Part shown: in pieces, positions 63,655 to 64,000 of the stretch
How the letters are laid out: every line of letters starts with the position of its first letter
Numbering within the stretch: the first letter of the stretch is position 1
Assembly: GCA_012862575.1 (NCBI GenBank)
Contig: BLSF01000083.1
Span: 69,288 to 133,287 of the forward strand
Length of the DNA stretch: 64,000 nucleotides
Direction of reading: 5' to 3'
Source: Parietichytrium sp. I65-24A
Lineage: Eukaryota; Sar; Bigyra; Thraustochytrida; Thraustochytriidae
Program-made: the position numbers and the translations under genes
The notes under the pieces: model-generated
Databases searched by the model: none
The model's input: the letters and a program-made list of their open reading frames with translations, nothing else
Told to the model about the DNA's origin: nothing

Positions 63655-63836
63655 GGAAGGAGAGAGAGAAAGAGAGAGAGAAAGAAAGAACGAAAAGAAA
63701 GAAAGAACGAAAAGAAAGAAAGAACGAAAGAGCACAGAAGGCTTTCGTCACACACAGCAAGCAGGAGCCAAGCAGAGCAAGCAGCAAGAAAGAAAGAAAG
63801 AAAAATTAAAGAGAGAGAGAGAAAGAGAGAGAGCGC
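63655..63836 (+). repeat. GA/GAAA-rich microsatellite region
   Basis: Two purine arrays (GAAAGAAAGAAC-type and GAGAGAAA-type units) separated by about 50 nt. Confidence 0.9.
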
Positions 63837-63889
63837 TCTTTGGTGCCCCACAGTGTTGCCAGTGTAGTCTGCGTAGTGTCGTTGTTGTC

Positions 63890-63896
63890 GTCGTCG

Positions 63897-63926
<30 letters not shown>
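63890..63926 (+). repeat. (GTT)n trinucleotide tract
   Basis: About 12 GTT units, preceded by GTC units. It lies 27 nt before a possible start codon at 63953. Confidence 0.9.
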
Positions 63927-63927
<1 letters not shown>

Positions 63928-63952
63928 GCGCAGGAGAGCGAAGGAGAGCAGG

Positions 63953-64000
63953 ATGCGTTGGCGCGGACTTGCAGTACTGGGCTGGCGCGCAGCAGAAGGC
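63953..64000 (+). CDS. Possible start of a further gene, partial
   Basis: An ATG at 63953 opens a frame that runs uninterrupted to the window end (16 codons, MRWRGLAVLGW..). The arginine/tryptophan-rich, hydrophobic start could be a signal or transit peptide. With so little sequence the assignment is uncertain. Confidence 0.3.
   Translation, partial: MRWRGLAVLGWRAAEG

Larger units (their letters stand above)
63420..64000. promoter_or_regulatory. Divergent 5' region with long purine microsatellites
   Basis: Spacer from the LRR start to the window end. It holds GAAA/GAGA tracts at about 63655-63740 and 63785-63836 and a (GTT)n tract at 63890-63926, then a possible start codon at 63953. The tract composition is the same sense-strand purine type seen before other genes, relative to the right-hand start. 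Confidence 0.5.

Noticed and set aside
1-64000. tRNA, rRNA or CRISPR arrays
   Set aside because: No cloverleaf-like or T-loop consensus, rRNA-like block, or regularly spaced direct repeats with unique spacers were seen by eye.

Overview
This is protein-coding nuclear DNA from a compact, intron-poor eukaryote, most likely a unicellular protist. I recognise about 20 genes on both strands, separated by roughly 0.2 to 2.8 kb. No rRNA, tRNA, CRISPR array, phage or transposase was seen. Ten genes run through a single exon (including one of 7 kb and one of 4.5 kb). Nine genes carry one or two short introns (77 to 165 nt), and all ten introns start with GTRAGT and mostly lie near the 5' end of the gene. 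A Kintoun-type dynein assembly factor and a sperm-type adenylyl cyclase/phosphodiesterase fusion point to a lineage with motile flagella. An intron-poor stramenopile of the thraustochytrid type would fit. An intron-poor red alga fits the gene density but not the flagellar gene. The taxonomic placement is inference.

Layout, left to right: COQ8-type kinase C-terminus (1-627); giant adenylyl cyclase/NTPase/PDE fusion (901-7977, minus) with an N-terminal coding minisatellite; 2.8 kb spacer; ING-type PHD protein (10811-11787); tubulin cofactor D (12600-17075); Enhancer of polycomb-like protein (17313-19616, minus); seven-transmembrane RGS protein (20656-22254, minus); Rieske protein (24759-25880, minus); exportin-T (26723-30169, minus); 2.7 kb spacer; ankyrin-TKL kinase (32852-34453); ACSF2-like acyl-CoA synthetase (34888-36909, minus); SASA-type esterase (37956-38939, minus); PIG-B GPI mannosyltransferase (39419-40990); small DUF1138-like protein (41854-42177); MATE transporter (42856-44541, minus); UBA-like/prion-like Q/P-rich protein (46427-49276, minus); ribosomal protein L9 (51553-52278); exosome RRP41 (52786-53636, minus); Kintoun (54523-56421); Duo1-like small protein (56647-57030, minus); a 1.36 kb near-identical second copy of the Kintoun/Duo1 3' region bounded by single Ns; CD36-family protein with extra C-terminal membrane segments (59868-62555); leucine-rich repeat protein (62773-63419, minus); and possibly the first codons of another gene at 63953.

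Most genes are housekeeping functions with no operon-like grouping. The themes that link them are cAMP and G-protein signalling (cyclase/PDE fusion, 7TM-RGS), microtubule and flagellum biology (TBCD, Kintoun, possible Duo1) and chromatin (ING and EPL1, both subunits of NuA4-type acetyltransferase complexes in yeast, about 5.5 kb apart). The most notable items are the synthesis-plus-hydrolysis cAMP enzyme, the coding minisatellite, the CD36 protein with added membrane domain, purine-rich microsatellites shortly upstream of several start codons, and a probable assembly artefact that duplicates the Kintoun 3' region.
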